Positions 16,764-24,833 of a stretch of 64,000 nucleotides of DNA are shown here, one piece after another (the first letter of the stretch is position 1; each line of letters starts with the position of its first letter). The stretch comes from DASQYE01 sp036389675 (lineage in GTDB: Bacteria > Acidobacteriota > Blastocatellia > Pyrinomonadales > Pyrinomonadaceae), in the NCBI GenBank assembly GCA_036389675.1, contig DASVWI010000015.1, positions 62,001-126,000 of the forward strand. Direction: 5' to 3'. The notes beneath the pieces were generated by a model. That model saw nothing but the letters and a program-made list of their open reading frames with translations, made no database searches and was not told the origin of the DNA. The translations under genes and the position numbers were made by a program.

Positions 16764-18701
16764 ATGAATGAGAATGTCCCTGCGCCGTATGGCACGTGGA
16801 AATCACCGATCACGTCGGACTTGATCGTGACCGGCTCGGTCGGTCTCTCCCAGCCGAGCGTTGACGGCGCAGACGTTTACTGGATTGAGATGCGGCCTTC
16901 GGAGGGAGGGCGCAGCGTCATCGTCAGGCGAAGCGCCGACGGGCAGGTCACAGACGTGACGCCTCCTCCGTTCAACGCGCGCACGCGCGTTCACGAATAC
17001 GGCGGCGGCGATTACACAGTCCACGAAGGCACGGTCTACTTTTCAAACTACTCCGACCAGAGGCTCTATCGCCAATCGCCGGGCACAGAGCCGCAAGCCA
17101 TCACACCGGCCATCGAGATGCGCTACGCCGACCCTTTCATTGACGGCAAGCGCCGGACTCTGTTCTGTGTCCGCGAAGACCATACAGAGCCCGGGCACGA
17201 AGCTGTCAACACGATTGCGAGCGTCAGTCTGGATGGTGAGGAGAGCGTTCGCGTCATCGCCTCCGGCAACGATTTTTATTCATCTCCGCGCGTGAGCCCG
17301 GACGGGTCGCGCCTCGCATGGCTGACCTGGAATCACCCGAACATGCCATGGGACGGAACGGAGTTGTGGGTCGGCCAGCTTGACGAAGACGGCACAGTAA
17401 GCAGCAGCGAGCGCGTGGCGGGCAGTGTTGACGAGTCCATCTTTCAGCCCGAATGGTCGCCCGACGGCGTGCTCTATTTCATCTCCGACCGAAGCGGCTG
17501 GTGGAACATGTATCGCTGGCGCGATCAACAGGTAGAGCCGCTTCTCAACATCGAAGCAGAGTTCGGCCAGCCGCAGTGGGTCTTCGGCCTGTCCACCTAC
17601 GGGTTTGCGTCCGCCTCCAGCATCATCTGCGCCTACAGCGAGCGCGGGCAGTATCGTCTGGCGAGAGTGGACACGCGAACTGGCAAGCTCGACGTGATCG
17701 GGACGCCCTACACAGACATTACGTACCTGCGAGTGGGCCGGGAGAGAGCGGTTTTTCGCGGCGGCTCGCCCACTTCGCCTGCAAGTATCGTCCAGCTTGA
17801 GGTGGCGACGGGCGAGACGAAGGAGCTGCGCCGCTCCAACGATCTGGAGATTGACAGGGGCTATCTCTCCATCGCGCAGGCCGTCGAGTTTCCGACCGAG
17901 AACGGCCTGACGGCGCACGCCTTCTTCTACCCGCCGCAGAATAAGGACTACGCGGCGAGGGAGGGCGAGCGCCCGCCGCTTCTGGTCAAAAGTCATGGTG
18001 GGCCAACCTCAGCCTGCTCGCCGACCTTAAGCCTGAGCATTCAATACTGGACGAGTCGCGGCATAGCCGTGCTCGATGTCAACTACGGCGGAAGCACGGG
18101 CTACGGGCGCGCGTATCGCGAGCGTCTCAAAGATCAATGGGGCATCGTTGACGTGGATGATTGCGTCAACGGCGCGAAGTATCTGGCCGGGCGCGGCGAG
18201 GTTGACGGCGAGCGTCTGATGATTGACGGAGGCAGCGCGGGCGGCTATACGACGCTGTGCGCGCTCACTTTTCGTGATGCCTTCAAGGCCGGGGCGAGCC
18301 ACTTCGGCGTGAGCGATGCCGAGGCGCTGGCGAAGGAGACACACAAGTTCGAGTCGCGTTATCTGGACGGGCTGATTGGCCCGTACCCTGAGCGCGCAGA
18401 CCTCTACAGGGCGCGCTCTCCGATTCATTTCGCAGACCGGCTTTCGTGTCCCGTCATCTTCTTTCAGGGACTGGAAGACAAGGTCGTGCCGCCCAATCAG
18501 GCAGAGATGATGGTCGAAGCCTTGCGCGCCAAGGGCGTGGCGGTCGCTTATGTCGCCTTCGAGGGCGAGCAACACGGCTTTCGTCGCGCGGAGAATATCA
18601 AGCGTGCGCTCGACGGCGAGCTTTACTTCTACTCGCGCGTCTTCGGCTTCGAGCTGGCCGAACAGGTCGAGCCCGTCGAGATAGAGAATCTGGGCTCATA
18701 A
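16764..18701 (+). CDS. S9-family serine peptidase (prolyl oligopeptidase/acylaminoacyl peptidase type)
   Basis: 645 residues: an N-terminal seven-bladed beta-propeller (WD40-like/Asp-Gly-Ser-Arg repeats, e.g. SPDGSRLAWLTWN) to about 380, then an alpha/beta hydrolase domain. Catalytic Ser491 lies in GGSAGGY, Asp572 in GLEDKVVPP and His604 in GEQHGF, in the correct spacing. No signal peptide, so cytoplasmic. It hydrolyses short peptides. AGGAAAGG upstream of the ATG. Follows the lipoprotein gene by 17 bases, probably co-transcribed. Confidence 0.93.
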   Translation: MNENVPAPYGTWKSPITSDLIVTGSVGLSQPSVDGADVYWIEMRPSEGGRSVIVRRSADGQVTDVTPPPFNARTRVHEYGGGDYTVHEGTVYFSNYSDQRLYRQSPGTEPQAITPAIEMRYADPFIDGKRRTLFCVREDHTEPGHEAVNTIASVSLDGEESVRVIASGNDFYSSPRVSPDGSRLAWLTWNHPNMPWDGTELWVGQLDEDGTVSSSERVAGSVDESIFQPEWSPDGVLYFISDRSGWWNMYRWRDQQVEPLLNIEAEFGQPQWVFGLSTYGFASASSIICAYSERGQYRLARVDTRTGKLDVIGTPYTDITYLRVGRERAVFRGGSPTSPASIVQLEVATGETKELRRSNDLEIDRGYLSIAQAVEFPTENGLTAHAFFYPPQNKDYAAREGERPPLLVKSHGGPTSACSPTLSLSIQYWTSRGIAVLDVNYGGSTGYGRAYRERLKDQWGIVDVDDCVNGAKYLAGRGEVDGERLMIDGGSAGGYTTLCALTFRDAFKAGASHFGVSDAEALAKETHKFESRYLDGLIGPYPERADLYRARSPIHFADRLSCPVIFFQGLEDKVVPPNQAEMMVEALRAKGVAVAYVAFEGEQHGFRRAENIKRALDGELYFYSRVFGFELAEQVEPVEIENLGS

Positions 18702-18747
18702 GTCTCAGCATTATCCTTATCCAGATGTGCAGCCACTGTCCGGCTTT

Positions 18748-18821
18748 GTCAGTACCGCCTGCGGTAGCGGGCGGGTTCTCTGACGTTGAAAGACCCGCCA
18801 GCTACCGCAGGCGGTACTGAC
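18748..18821. repeat. Long inverted repeat of REP type (TACCGCCTGCGGTA)
   Basis: Arms about 18748-18779 and 18791-18821 are complementary with two mismatches; each arm itself contains the palindrome TACCGC-CT-GCGGTA. It can fold as a hairpin with a short loop (TGACGTTGAA). Both orientations encode the peptide motif PPAVAGG, seen in many genomes where such elements are translated by chance. Intergenic between the peptidase and the sortilin-like gene, and a different class from the heptamer elements. Confidence 0.75.
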
Positions 18822-18857
18822 CTGTCTGCTATGCCAATCGAATCCAAGGAGCCATGC

Positions 18858-21800
18858 ATGATGCTTAAGATCAAGCGTATGCGACGCCTGTTTGTAATTT
18901 CCTTACTGCTCGCCCTCATCGGCGGCGTTGCATCGAGTTCAATCCGCGCGCAGCAGCCGACGACGACGCCGCGCACCTTCTCCGATCAGGGCTCGTTCAA
19001 GTCCTTACAGTGGCGCTCGATTGGCCCGTACAGGGGCGGGCGCGTGACGGCTGTGGCGGGCGTTTCTTCGCAGCCTTTCGTCTATTACTTCGGCGCGACC
19101 GGAGGCGGCGTCTGGAAGACGACCGATGCGGGCGCAAACTGGACGAACATCTCGGACGGCTTCTTCGGGACGGGCTCTGTCGGCGGCATCGGCATCAGCG
19201 AGTCCGACCCGAACGTCATCTACGTCGGCATGGGAGAGTCGCCCATTCGCGGCAATGTCTCGCACGGCGACGGCGTCTATAAATCGACCGACGCGGGCAA
19301 GACATGGAAGCGCGTGGGCCTCGAAGACACGCGGCAGATAGGGCGCGTGCGCGTTCACCCGCGTAACCCTGATATCGTTTACGTCGCGGCGCTCGGCCAC
19401 ACGTTCGGCCCGAACGCTCAGCGCGGCATCTTTCGCTCGAAAGACGGCGGCAAGACGTGGGAGAAAGTCCTCTACCGCGACGACAGGGCGGGCGCGATTG
19501 ACCTCATCCTCGACCCGACCAACGCCAATATTCTGTACGCCGGATTCTGGCAGGTCGTCCGTAAGCCATGGACTCTTGAGAGCGGAGGCCCGGGCTCAGG
19601 CATCTTCAAATCGACGGACGGCGGCGACACGTGGACGGAGCTGACGCGCAATGAGGGCTTGCCCAAGGGGACAATCGGGAAGGTCGGCATCACCGTCTCG
19701 CCCGCCAACCCTGATCGTGTGTGGGCCATCGTCGAGGCGGAAGACGGGGGCGTCTTTCGCTCCGACAACGCCGGCAAGACGTGGGCGAAGGTTAACGACG
19801 AGAGGAAGCTGCGACAGCGCGCGTGGTACTACACGCGCATCTACGCAGACCCGTCGAACGCCGAAAGCGTTTACGTCCTCAACACGGGTTTCTATAGATC
19901 GAACGACGGCGGCAAGACCTTCACCGCCATCTCCGTGCCGCACGGAGATAATCACGACCTCTGGATTGCATCCAACGACCCGGCACGAATGATTGAAAGC
20001 AACGACGGCGGCGCGAACGTCTCCTTAAACGGCGGCAAGACATGGACGGAACAGGATCAGGCGACCGCGCAGTTCTATCGCGTCGCGCTCGACAACGATT
20101 TTCCTTATCACATCTACGGCGCTCAGCAGGACAATTCGACCGTTAAGATCACCAGCCGCACGACCGATGCCGGGATTGATCGCTCGGATTGGTACGACGT
20201 GGGCGGAGGCGAATCGGGCTGGATTGCGCCCTACCTGAAGGACACGGAGATCGTCTTCGCAGGCTCTTACGGCGGATTGATTACGCGCTACGATCATCAC
20301 TCCGAGCAGTTGCGCGACGTGACGGCATGGCCCGAAAACCCCATGGGCCACGGCGCGGCAGACCTGCGCTATCGCTTCCAGTGGAATTTCCCCATACTCT
20401 TCTCGCCGCACGACACGGAGACTCTTTACGCCGGGGGCAACGTCCTCTTCAAGTCTACCAATCAGGGACAGAGCTGGAGCGTGATCAGCCCTGACCTGAC
20501 GCGCAACGACCGCTCGAAGCAGGGGCCGTCCGGTGGGCCAATCACCAAAGACAATACGAGCATAGAGTATTACTGCACGATCTTTACCGTCATGGAATCG
20601 CCGGTCAAACAGGGCGTCATCTGGGCGGGCTCTGACGACGGGCTCGTACACGTCACGCGAGACGGCGGCAAATCATGGGACAACGTCACGCCCGCGGGTA
20701 TGCCCGAATGGATTCAGATCAACTCCATAGAGGCTTCCCCGATTGACCCGGCGACCGCTTACGTGGCCGCGACCATGTACAAGCTGGACGACTTTCGTCC
20801 CTATCTCTACAAGACCTCGGACTACGGCAAGACGTGGCGAAAGATTACGAACGGCATTCCTGAAACCACGTTCACGCGCGTCATACGCGAAGACCCTCAT
20901 CGTCGCGGGCTGCTCTACGCGGGCACTGAAACGGGGCTCTACGTCTCCTTCAATGACGGCGACGAGTGGCAATCGCTCCAGCTCAACCTGCCCGTCGTGC
21001 CCATCACAGACCTCGCCGTTCACAAGCGAGATAAAGATTTAGTCGCCGCCACGCAGGGCCGCAGCTTCTGGATTCTCGATGACCTGAACGTCCTGCACCA
21101 GATGGCCGATGCTCTCGACGCCGCGGACGCCCATCTTTTCAAGCCCGAGGACACCTACAGGCTACAGGCTTCCGACACCTCTGAGCTCCCGCCGACTGCG
21201 ACCATCGGAAAGAATCCGTCTAACGGCGCTGTCATCTATTATTACCTGAAGAACAAACCGGCTGGACAGATTACGCTGGAGTTTCTGGACGCGGCGGGCA
21301 AATCGATCAAGAGATTCACCAGCAAGGTGGCGGAGCCGCAGCCCCAGCCCTCGCCCGCGGCGGGAGCGCAAAGCTCTACGACGCCCGGCGCGGGTGCGCC
21401 GCCACAAGTCCCGCCCGAACAGCCGCAAGCGCCTTCGGGCGAGGAGGTCTCGGCAACCGGCCCGGACGAACAGAAGCGTGTTCCGGCTGAAGCCGGGCTC
21501 AACCGCTTTGTCTGGGACTTGCGCCATCAGGACGCGGCCAGGTTTCCCGGCATTATCCTCTGGGGCGGCGAGTTGCGCGGCCCCGTCGTCGTCCCCGGCA
21601 CGTATCAGGTACGCCTGACAGTCGGTGGCAAGACCCTGACCGAAAGTTTTGAAGTGCAGAAAGACCCGCGCGTCGCGATAGCTCCGGCAGACTTCGCAAA
21701 GCAGTTCGACCTGCTCATCAAGATAAGGGATAAGCTGACGGAGACGCACAACGGCATCACGCGCATACGCGAAGTGCGACGACAACTGGACGAGCTGGTC

Positions 21801-22145
21801 AAGCGTGTGAAGGGCCAGCCGGGCGGCGGGCCGGTCGTCGAGGCGGCTCGCTCGCTCAACGCAAAGCTCACAGCCGTCGAGGAGGAGTTGTACCAGACGA
21901 AGAACCAGAGCAGTCAGGATCCGCTCAACTACCCGATCAGGCTCAATAATAAGCTGGCGGCGCTGGCCGGCGTGATCAATAGCGCCGACGCCGCGCCGAC
22001 AGATCAAACCTACGTCGTCTATGAAGAGCAGGTCGGGCTGATCAACGCTCAACTGCGAAGGCTCGATCAGCTCATGACCACAGACCTTGCGGCCTTCAAC
22101 CGTCTGGCCCGTGAACAGAACATACCCGCCGTCATCACGAAATAA
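18858..22145 (+). CDS. Secreted sortilin/Asp-box (VPS10-like) beta-propeller protein
   Basis: 1095 residues from the ATG at 18858 (AAGGA upstream); earlier ATG at 18786 is in repeat DNA. A signal peptide (FVISLLLALIGGVASSS, RAQQ cleavage) is followed by many Asp-box/BNR repeats of the form S-x-D-G-G-K-T-W (for example STDAGKTWKRV, SNDGGKTFT), as in sortilin N-terminal or YCF48-like propellers of acidobacterial glycosidase-like families. A FlgD-like Ig region (YQVRLTVGGKTLTESFEV) follows about residue 900, then a helical C-terminus. A Pro-rich linker is near 835-890. Function uncertain; probable extracellular binding or glycan processing. Confidence 0.85.
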   Translation: MMLKIKRMRRLFVISLLLALIGGVASSSIRAQQPTTTPRTFSDQGSFKSLQWRSIGPYRGGRVTAVAGVSSQPFVYYFGATGGGVWKTTDAGANWTNISDGFFGTGSVGGIGISESDPNVIYVGMGESPIRGNVSHGDGVYKSTDAGKTWKRVGLEDTRQIGRVRVHPRNPDIVYVAALGHTFGPNAQRGIFRSKDGGKTWEKVLYRDDRAGAIDLILDPTNANILYAGFWQVVRKPWTLESGGPGSGIFKSTDGGDTWTELTRNEGLPKGTIGKVGITVSPANPDRVWAIVEAEDGGVFRSDNAGKTWAKVNDERKLRQRAWYYTRIYADPSNAESVYVLNTGFYRSNDGGKTFTAISVPHGDNHDLWIASNDPARMIESNDGGANVSLNGGKTWTEQDQATAQFYRVALDNDFPYHIYGAQQDNSTVKITSRTTDAGIDRSDWYDVGGGESGWIAPYLKDTEIVFAGSYGGLITRYDHHSEQLRDVTAWPENPMGHGAADLRYRFQWNFPILFSPHDTETLYAGGNVLFKSTNQGQSWSVISPDLTRNDRSKQGPSGGPITKDNTSIEYYCTIFTVMESPVKQGVIWAGSDDGLVHVTRDGGKSWDNVTPAGMPEWIQINSIEASPIDPATAYVAATMYKLDDFRPYLYKTSDYGKTWRKITNGIPETTFTRVIREDPHRRGLLYAGTETGLYVSFNDGDEWQSLQLNLPVVPITDLAVHKRDKDLVAATQGRSFWILDDLNVLHQMADALDAADAHLFKPEDTYRLQASDTSELPPTATIGKNPSNGAVIYYYLKNKPAGQITLEFLDAAGKSIKRFTSKVAEPQPQPSPAAGAQSSTTPGAGAPPQVPPEQPQAPSGEEVSATGPDEQKRVPAEAGLNRFVWDLRHQDAARFPGIILWGGELRGPVVVPGTYQVRLTVGGKTLTESFEVQKDPRVAIAPADFAKQFDLLIKIRDKLTETHNGITRIREVRRQLDELVKRVKGQPGGGPVVEAARSLNAKLTAVEEELYQTKNQSSQDPLNYPIRLNNKLAALAGVINSADAAPTDQTYVVYEEQVGLINAQLRRLDQLMTTDLAAFNRLAREQNIPAVITK

Positions 22146-22230
22146 AGGATGAAGGCGGAAGGATGAAAGAAGAGCTTCCGTTTCTTGAAAGCTTTTACTT
22201 CATCCTTCCGCCTTCATCCTTCATCCTTTT
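22144..22230. repeat. Heptamer inverted repeat, family A, copy 3
   Basis: Left arm 22144-22168 and right arm 22199-22230 contain AAGGATGAAGGCGG and its complement; 22 or more bases pair perfectly. The reverse complement of the loop begins GTAAAAGCTTTCAAGA, identical over 16 bases to the loop at 1148, so the copy is inserted in the opposite orientation. It overlaps the sortilin stop and the end of the next, convergent gene. Confidence 0.85.
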
Positions 22231-22679
22231 CTTTTGCTGCTCTTCTTACTGCTCTTGGCGGAGCCCCTCTTCGTATTGCCGGAGGTGGAGCGCGTGGATG
22301 ACTTCGCCGCAGCCGTGGCTGCTCTGCTCGTGCGGCTGGCTACTTTGTTCGTCGCCTTAGTGGCTCTGTCCGCCACCTTGTTAGCGGACTTCGTGGTCTG
22401 CCGGGCCAGCTTGCGGTTTTCGTCCGCGCTCTTTTTGACGACCCGCGTGACAGTTGAGCGCCCCGTGCCGGCGGAGCGCGAGCGCCCTCTGGAGCTACCG
22501 GGCTCGGTTAGAGGGTTGACGACCGTTCCGGCCAGATTGGCTACCGTATCCACTGCGCTTCTGGCGACTTCCGAAGCCTGATTCATCATTTCGCCGATGA
22601 CCCCCGTGGTCTGTCCGACGACTTCTGTGGCGGCCTGCGCCGTAGAGCCCTGCGAACCGCTTTTCTGTTTCCGTGCCAT
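22221..22679 (-). CDS. Small basic Ala/Ser/Lys-rich protein (histone H1-like)
   Basis: 152 residues; GAGGAGA precedes the ATG. The N-terminal half carries short hydrophobic-Ala stretches (QASEVARSAVDTVANLAGT); the C-terminal half is strongly basic and Ser/Thr/Ala-rich (SNKVADRATKATNK, SSKKSSKRKG), as in histone-H1-like nucleoid proteins. No globular domain recognised. DNA binding is inference from charge. The last residues (KRKG) are encoded by repeat DNA. Confidence 0.65.
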   Translation of the reverse strand: MARKQKSGSQGSTAQAATEVVGQTTGVIGEMMNQASEVARSAVDTVANLAGTVVNPLTEPGSSRGRSRSAGTGRSTVTRVVKKSADENRKLARQTTKSANKVADRATKATNKVASRTSRAATAAAKSSTRSTSGNTKRGSAKSSKKSSKRKG

Positions 22680-22788
22680 AGATGTCTCCTCAGGAATTTA
22701 GGCTGGTATATCGCTTCTCGGTCTTAAACGAAGAGCCGCGACGGCAGGTTTCCTGTACTTCCGGGGTGCCGGGCGACACATAGAGAAC

Positions 22789-22823
22789 GGGCCGCTCGCC
22801 TGCGAGGAACGAGCGGCCCTTAT
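22789..22823 (-). terminator. Terminator of the minus-strand DUF5666-like gene
   Basis: GGGCCGCTCG (22789-22798) pairs perfectly with CGAGCGGCCC (22810-22819). On the minus strand it is followed by GTTCTCT; on the plus strand by TTATT. It lies between the two minus-strand genes. Confidence 0.65.
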
Positions 22824-22868
22824 TGCCGGTGGGCGCATGGCGACGCTCAAGAGCAGAGCACATGTCTC

Positions 22869-23240
22869 CTACCGGCGATTTCGTGCGACCTCCGTCTGGT
22901 CTGATCGCATGGAGATGTTCCGCGCGAACTTCATCGGATTCTTAGCATCCAGCTCGACCGTTACCACGTCCCCCTCGCGCACGTCCTGCAGGGAGACGCC
23001 GAGGCCGTCAATCGTCACTTTCGTATCCGTGCGGTCTATCGCAATCACATGCTCGACGCCCGTGCGCGCGATGACGGAGATGCGCGTGTCTGTGACTTCG
23101 ACCACCTTGGCATCGACCATGCGCGTGTCCGTGTCTTCGTTAGCGTCTTCGATGTTAGCAGCGGCCCTCGCCAACTGGGCGCTGGAAAATAATGTCAGCA
23201 GGGCGACGGCCAGAACGGTTACGAGGTATCGCTGTTTCAT
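22869..23240 (-). CDS. Small exported protein, DUF5666-like
   Basis: 123 residues. A clear signal peptide (MKQRYLVTVLAVALLTLFS, cleavage after LARA). The mature part VDAKVVEVTDTRISVIARTG and IDRTDTKVTI-GLGVSLQDVREGDVVTVEL reads as an OB-like beta-barrel found in small exported bacterial domains. Probably periplasmic. Transcribed alone, ending at the terminator at 22789. No catalytic residue visible. Confidence 0.7.
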   Translation of the reverse strand: MKQRYLVTVLAVALLTLFSSAQLARAAANIEDANEDTDTRMVDAKVVEVTDTRISVIARTGVEHVIAIDRTDTKVTIDGLGVSLQDVREGDVVTVELDAKNPMKFARNISMRSDQTEVARNRR

Positions 23241-23319
23241 CTATATGGCTCCCACGGTTGTTTTCGCGTCAAGGGAGAGTGCATGTTTGATAATTCCGGA
23301 CTTTTCAGGAGCAACCAAC

Positions 23320-23406
23320 ATGCCGCAACGCGAATGGACGCGTGAACAGCGATTTAACAGCCTAAACTCGAAGGAAAAGCTGATTGTTATGAAATGCTTG
23401 TCTTAA
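23320..23406 (+). CDS. Possible 28-residue small protein
   Basis: The ATG at 23320 follows CAGGAGCAACCAAC and a GATAAT box stands 30 bases upstream. The sequence begins MPQREWTREQRFNSLNSKEK and ends KCLS. No hydrophobic segment. The good start signals support expression; nothing else supports it. Confidence 0.35.
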   Translation: MPQREWTREQRFNSLNSKEKLIVMKCLS

Positions 23407-23492
23407 CGGAGTGAATAATATCGGTGCAGCGGGCGGGTGCGATTCAGAGACTGTCTGTACGATTGCCAAACAATCAGGGAAAGAGATTAAAA

Positions 23493-23581
23493 GGGATGGA
23501 CTGAGATGGTCAGGATAAAAACTAAAAGGCATGAATGCCTTAAAGCATTTTCTTTATCCTGACCATCTCTCAGTCCATCCC
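23493..23581. repeat. Inverted-repeat element, family C, copy 2
   Basis: GGGATGG ACTGAGA TGGTCAG GATAAAA (23493 on) is paired with TTTATCCTGACCATCTCTCAG (23553-23581) with a two-base indel. The inner AGGCAT-GA-ATGCCT (23527-23540) is a palindrome. The run 23545-23564 is identical to 20 bases of the copy at 56543. It lies 8 bases from the dnaJ stop and could end the chaperone operon. Confidence 0.8.
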
Positions 23582-23589
23582 TGCCTCTC

Positions 23590-24705
23590 TTAGCCGAAGA
23601 TGTCGCGCACTTTGTCCATGAGGCCCTTGTCTTCAAGGTCGCTGGACTCGATCTTGGCGAGTTGTTCGAGGAGGTTTCTCTGCTCGCGCGTGAGGGTCGT
23701 CGGCGTGATGACCGTGACGGAGACGAAGAGGTCGCCGCGACCGCGACCGCCGAGGACGGGGACGCCGTAGCCTTTGAGACGAAAGACCGTCCCGGTCTGC
23801 GTGCCCGCCGGAATCTTAACCTGCTGCTCGCCGTCTAGGGTCTTGACGGTGATTTCAGCGCCGAGGGCTGCCTGTGCAAAGGTGACCGGCACGGACGAGT
23901 AGAGGTTGCTGCCCTGTCGCTCGAACTGATCATGCTCGCTGACGTGGATGATGACGTAGAGGTCGCCTGTCTGGCCGCCGCCCGTGCCGGCCTCTCCCTC
24001 GCCCGCAATGCGCAGGCGCGAGCCCGTCTCGACGCCCGCCGGAATCTTCACCTCCATCGTCTTCTCGCGCTCGACGCGGCCCGCGCCCTGACAAACATCG
24101 CAAGGAGTCTTAATCACGCGCCCCGTGCTGCGACAGGTCGCGCAGGTTCGCGCCACGGAGAAGAAGCCCTGCTGGTAGCGAACCTGCCCGACGCCGTTAC
24201 AGGTCTGGCAGGTTTCGGGCTGCGTGCCCTCGGCTGCGCCCGAGCCCTTACATTTATCGCAGGCTTCGAGACGCGGAAGCCGCAGTTGCGCCGTCATCCC
24301 CGCGGCGGCCTCTTCGAGGGAAATCTCCAAGTCGTAGCGCAGGTCAGCGCCGCGCTGCCCCGCCGTGCGACGCGCGCCGGAACGGCTGCCGCTGAACACG
24401 TCGCCGAAACCGAACAGGTCTCCTAAGATATCCTCAAGGTTGGTAAAGCCGGGCGCGCCCCAGCCAGCCCCGGCGCTGGAAGAAACTCCGGCGTGGCCCA
24501 GCCGATCATAACGCCTTCGCTGCTCCGCATCGGAGAGCACGGAGTATGCCTCGGCGGCCTCTTTGAATTTGTCTTCGGCCTCGGCGTCGCCGGGATTCTT
24601 ATCCGGGTGATAACGCACGGCCAGACGGCGGTATGCGCTCTTGATCTCCTGATCCGTGGCGGTGCGGCTCACGCCGAGCACCTCGTAATAATCGCGTTTA
24701 CTCAT
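23590..24705 (-). CDS. dnaJ: Chaperone protein DnaJ
   Basis: 371 residues from the ATG at 24705 (MSKRDYYEVLG; the frame extends further upstream without a start signal). J domain with HPD (YHPDKNPG), a Gly/Phe region, and a zinc region with four CxxCxxxG motifs: CDKCKGSG, CQTCNGVG, CATCRSTG, CDVCQGAG; the third departs from CxxCxGxG by having Ser. C-terminal substrate domains are complete. It stimulates DnaK ATPase and delivers clients. Last gene of hrcA-grpE-dnaK-dnaJ. Confidence 0.96.
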   Translation of the reverse strand: MSKRDYYEVLGVSRTATDQEIKSAYRRLAVRYHPDKNPGDAEAEDKFKEAAEAYSVLSDAEQRRRYDRLGHAGVSSSAGAGWGAPGFTNLEDILGDLFGFGDVFSGSRSGARRTAGQRGADLRYDLEISLEEAAAGMTAQLRLPRLEACDKCKGSGAAEGTQPETCQTCNGVGQVRYQQGFFSVARTCATCRSTGRVIKTPCDVCQGAGRVEREKTMEVKIPAGVETGSRLRIAGEGEAGTGGGQTGDLYVIIHVSEHDQFERQGSNLYSSVPVTFAQAALGAEITVKTLDGEQQVKIPAGTQTGTVFRLKGYGVPVLGGRGRGDLFVSVTVITPTTLTREQRNLLEQLAKIESSDLEDKGLMDKVRDIFG

Positions 24706-24833
24706 CTCAAATACTGATCCAATCCCCTTACCGTATTTAAAAGTGGATATTATAAGCGAAGAAAAGGCAGCCGTCAGCCCGACCGAAAGAAGGAAGCGCG
24801 AGCGGGCGCGAAACGGCTGCAATGCTTGATGGA

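Noticed and set aside
21162..22052. 296-codon minus-strand frame opposite the sortilin-like gene
   Set aside because: Composition is that of an antisense shadow in GC-rich DNA, and no start signal is present.
22837..23406. 189-codon plus-strand frame over the DUF5666-like gene
   Set aside because: Overlaps a real signal-peptide gene on the other strand; only its last 28 codons have a possible independent start, listed separately.
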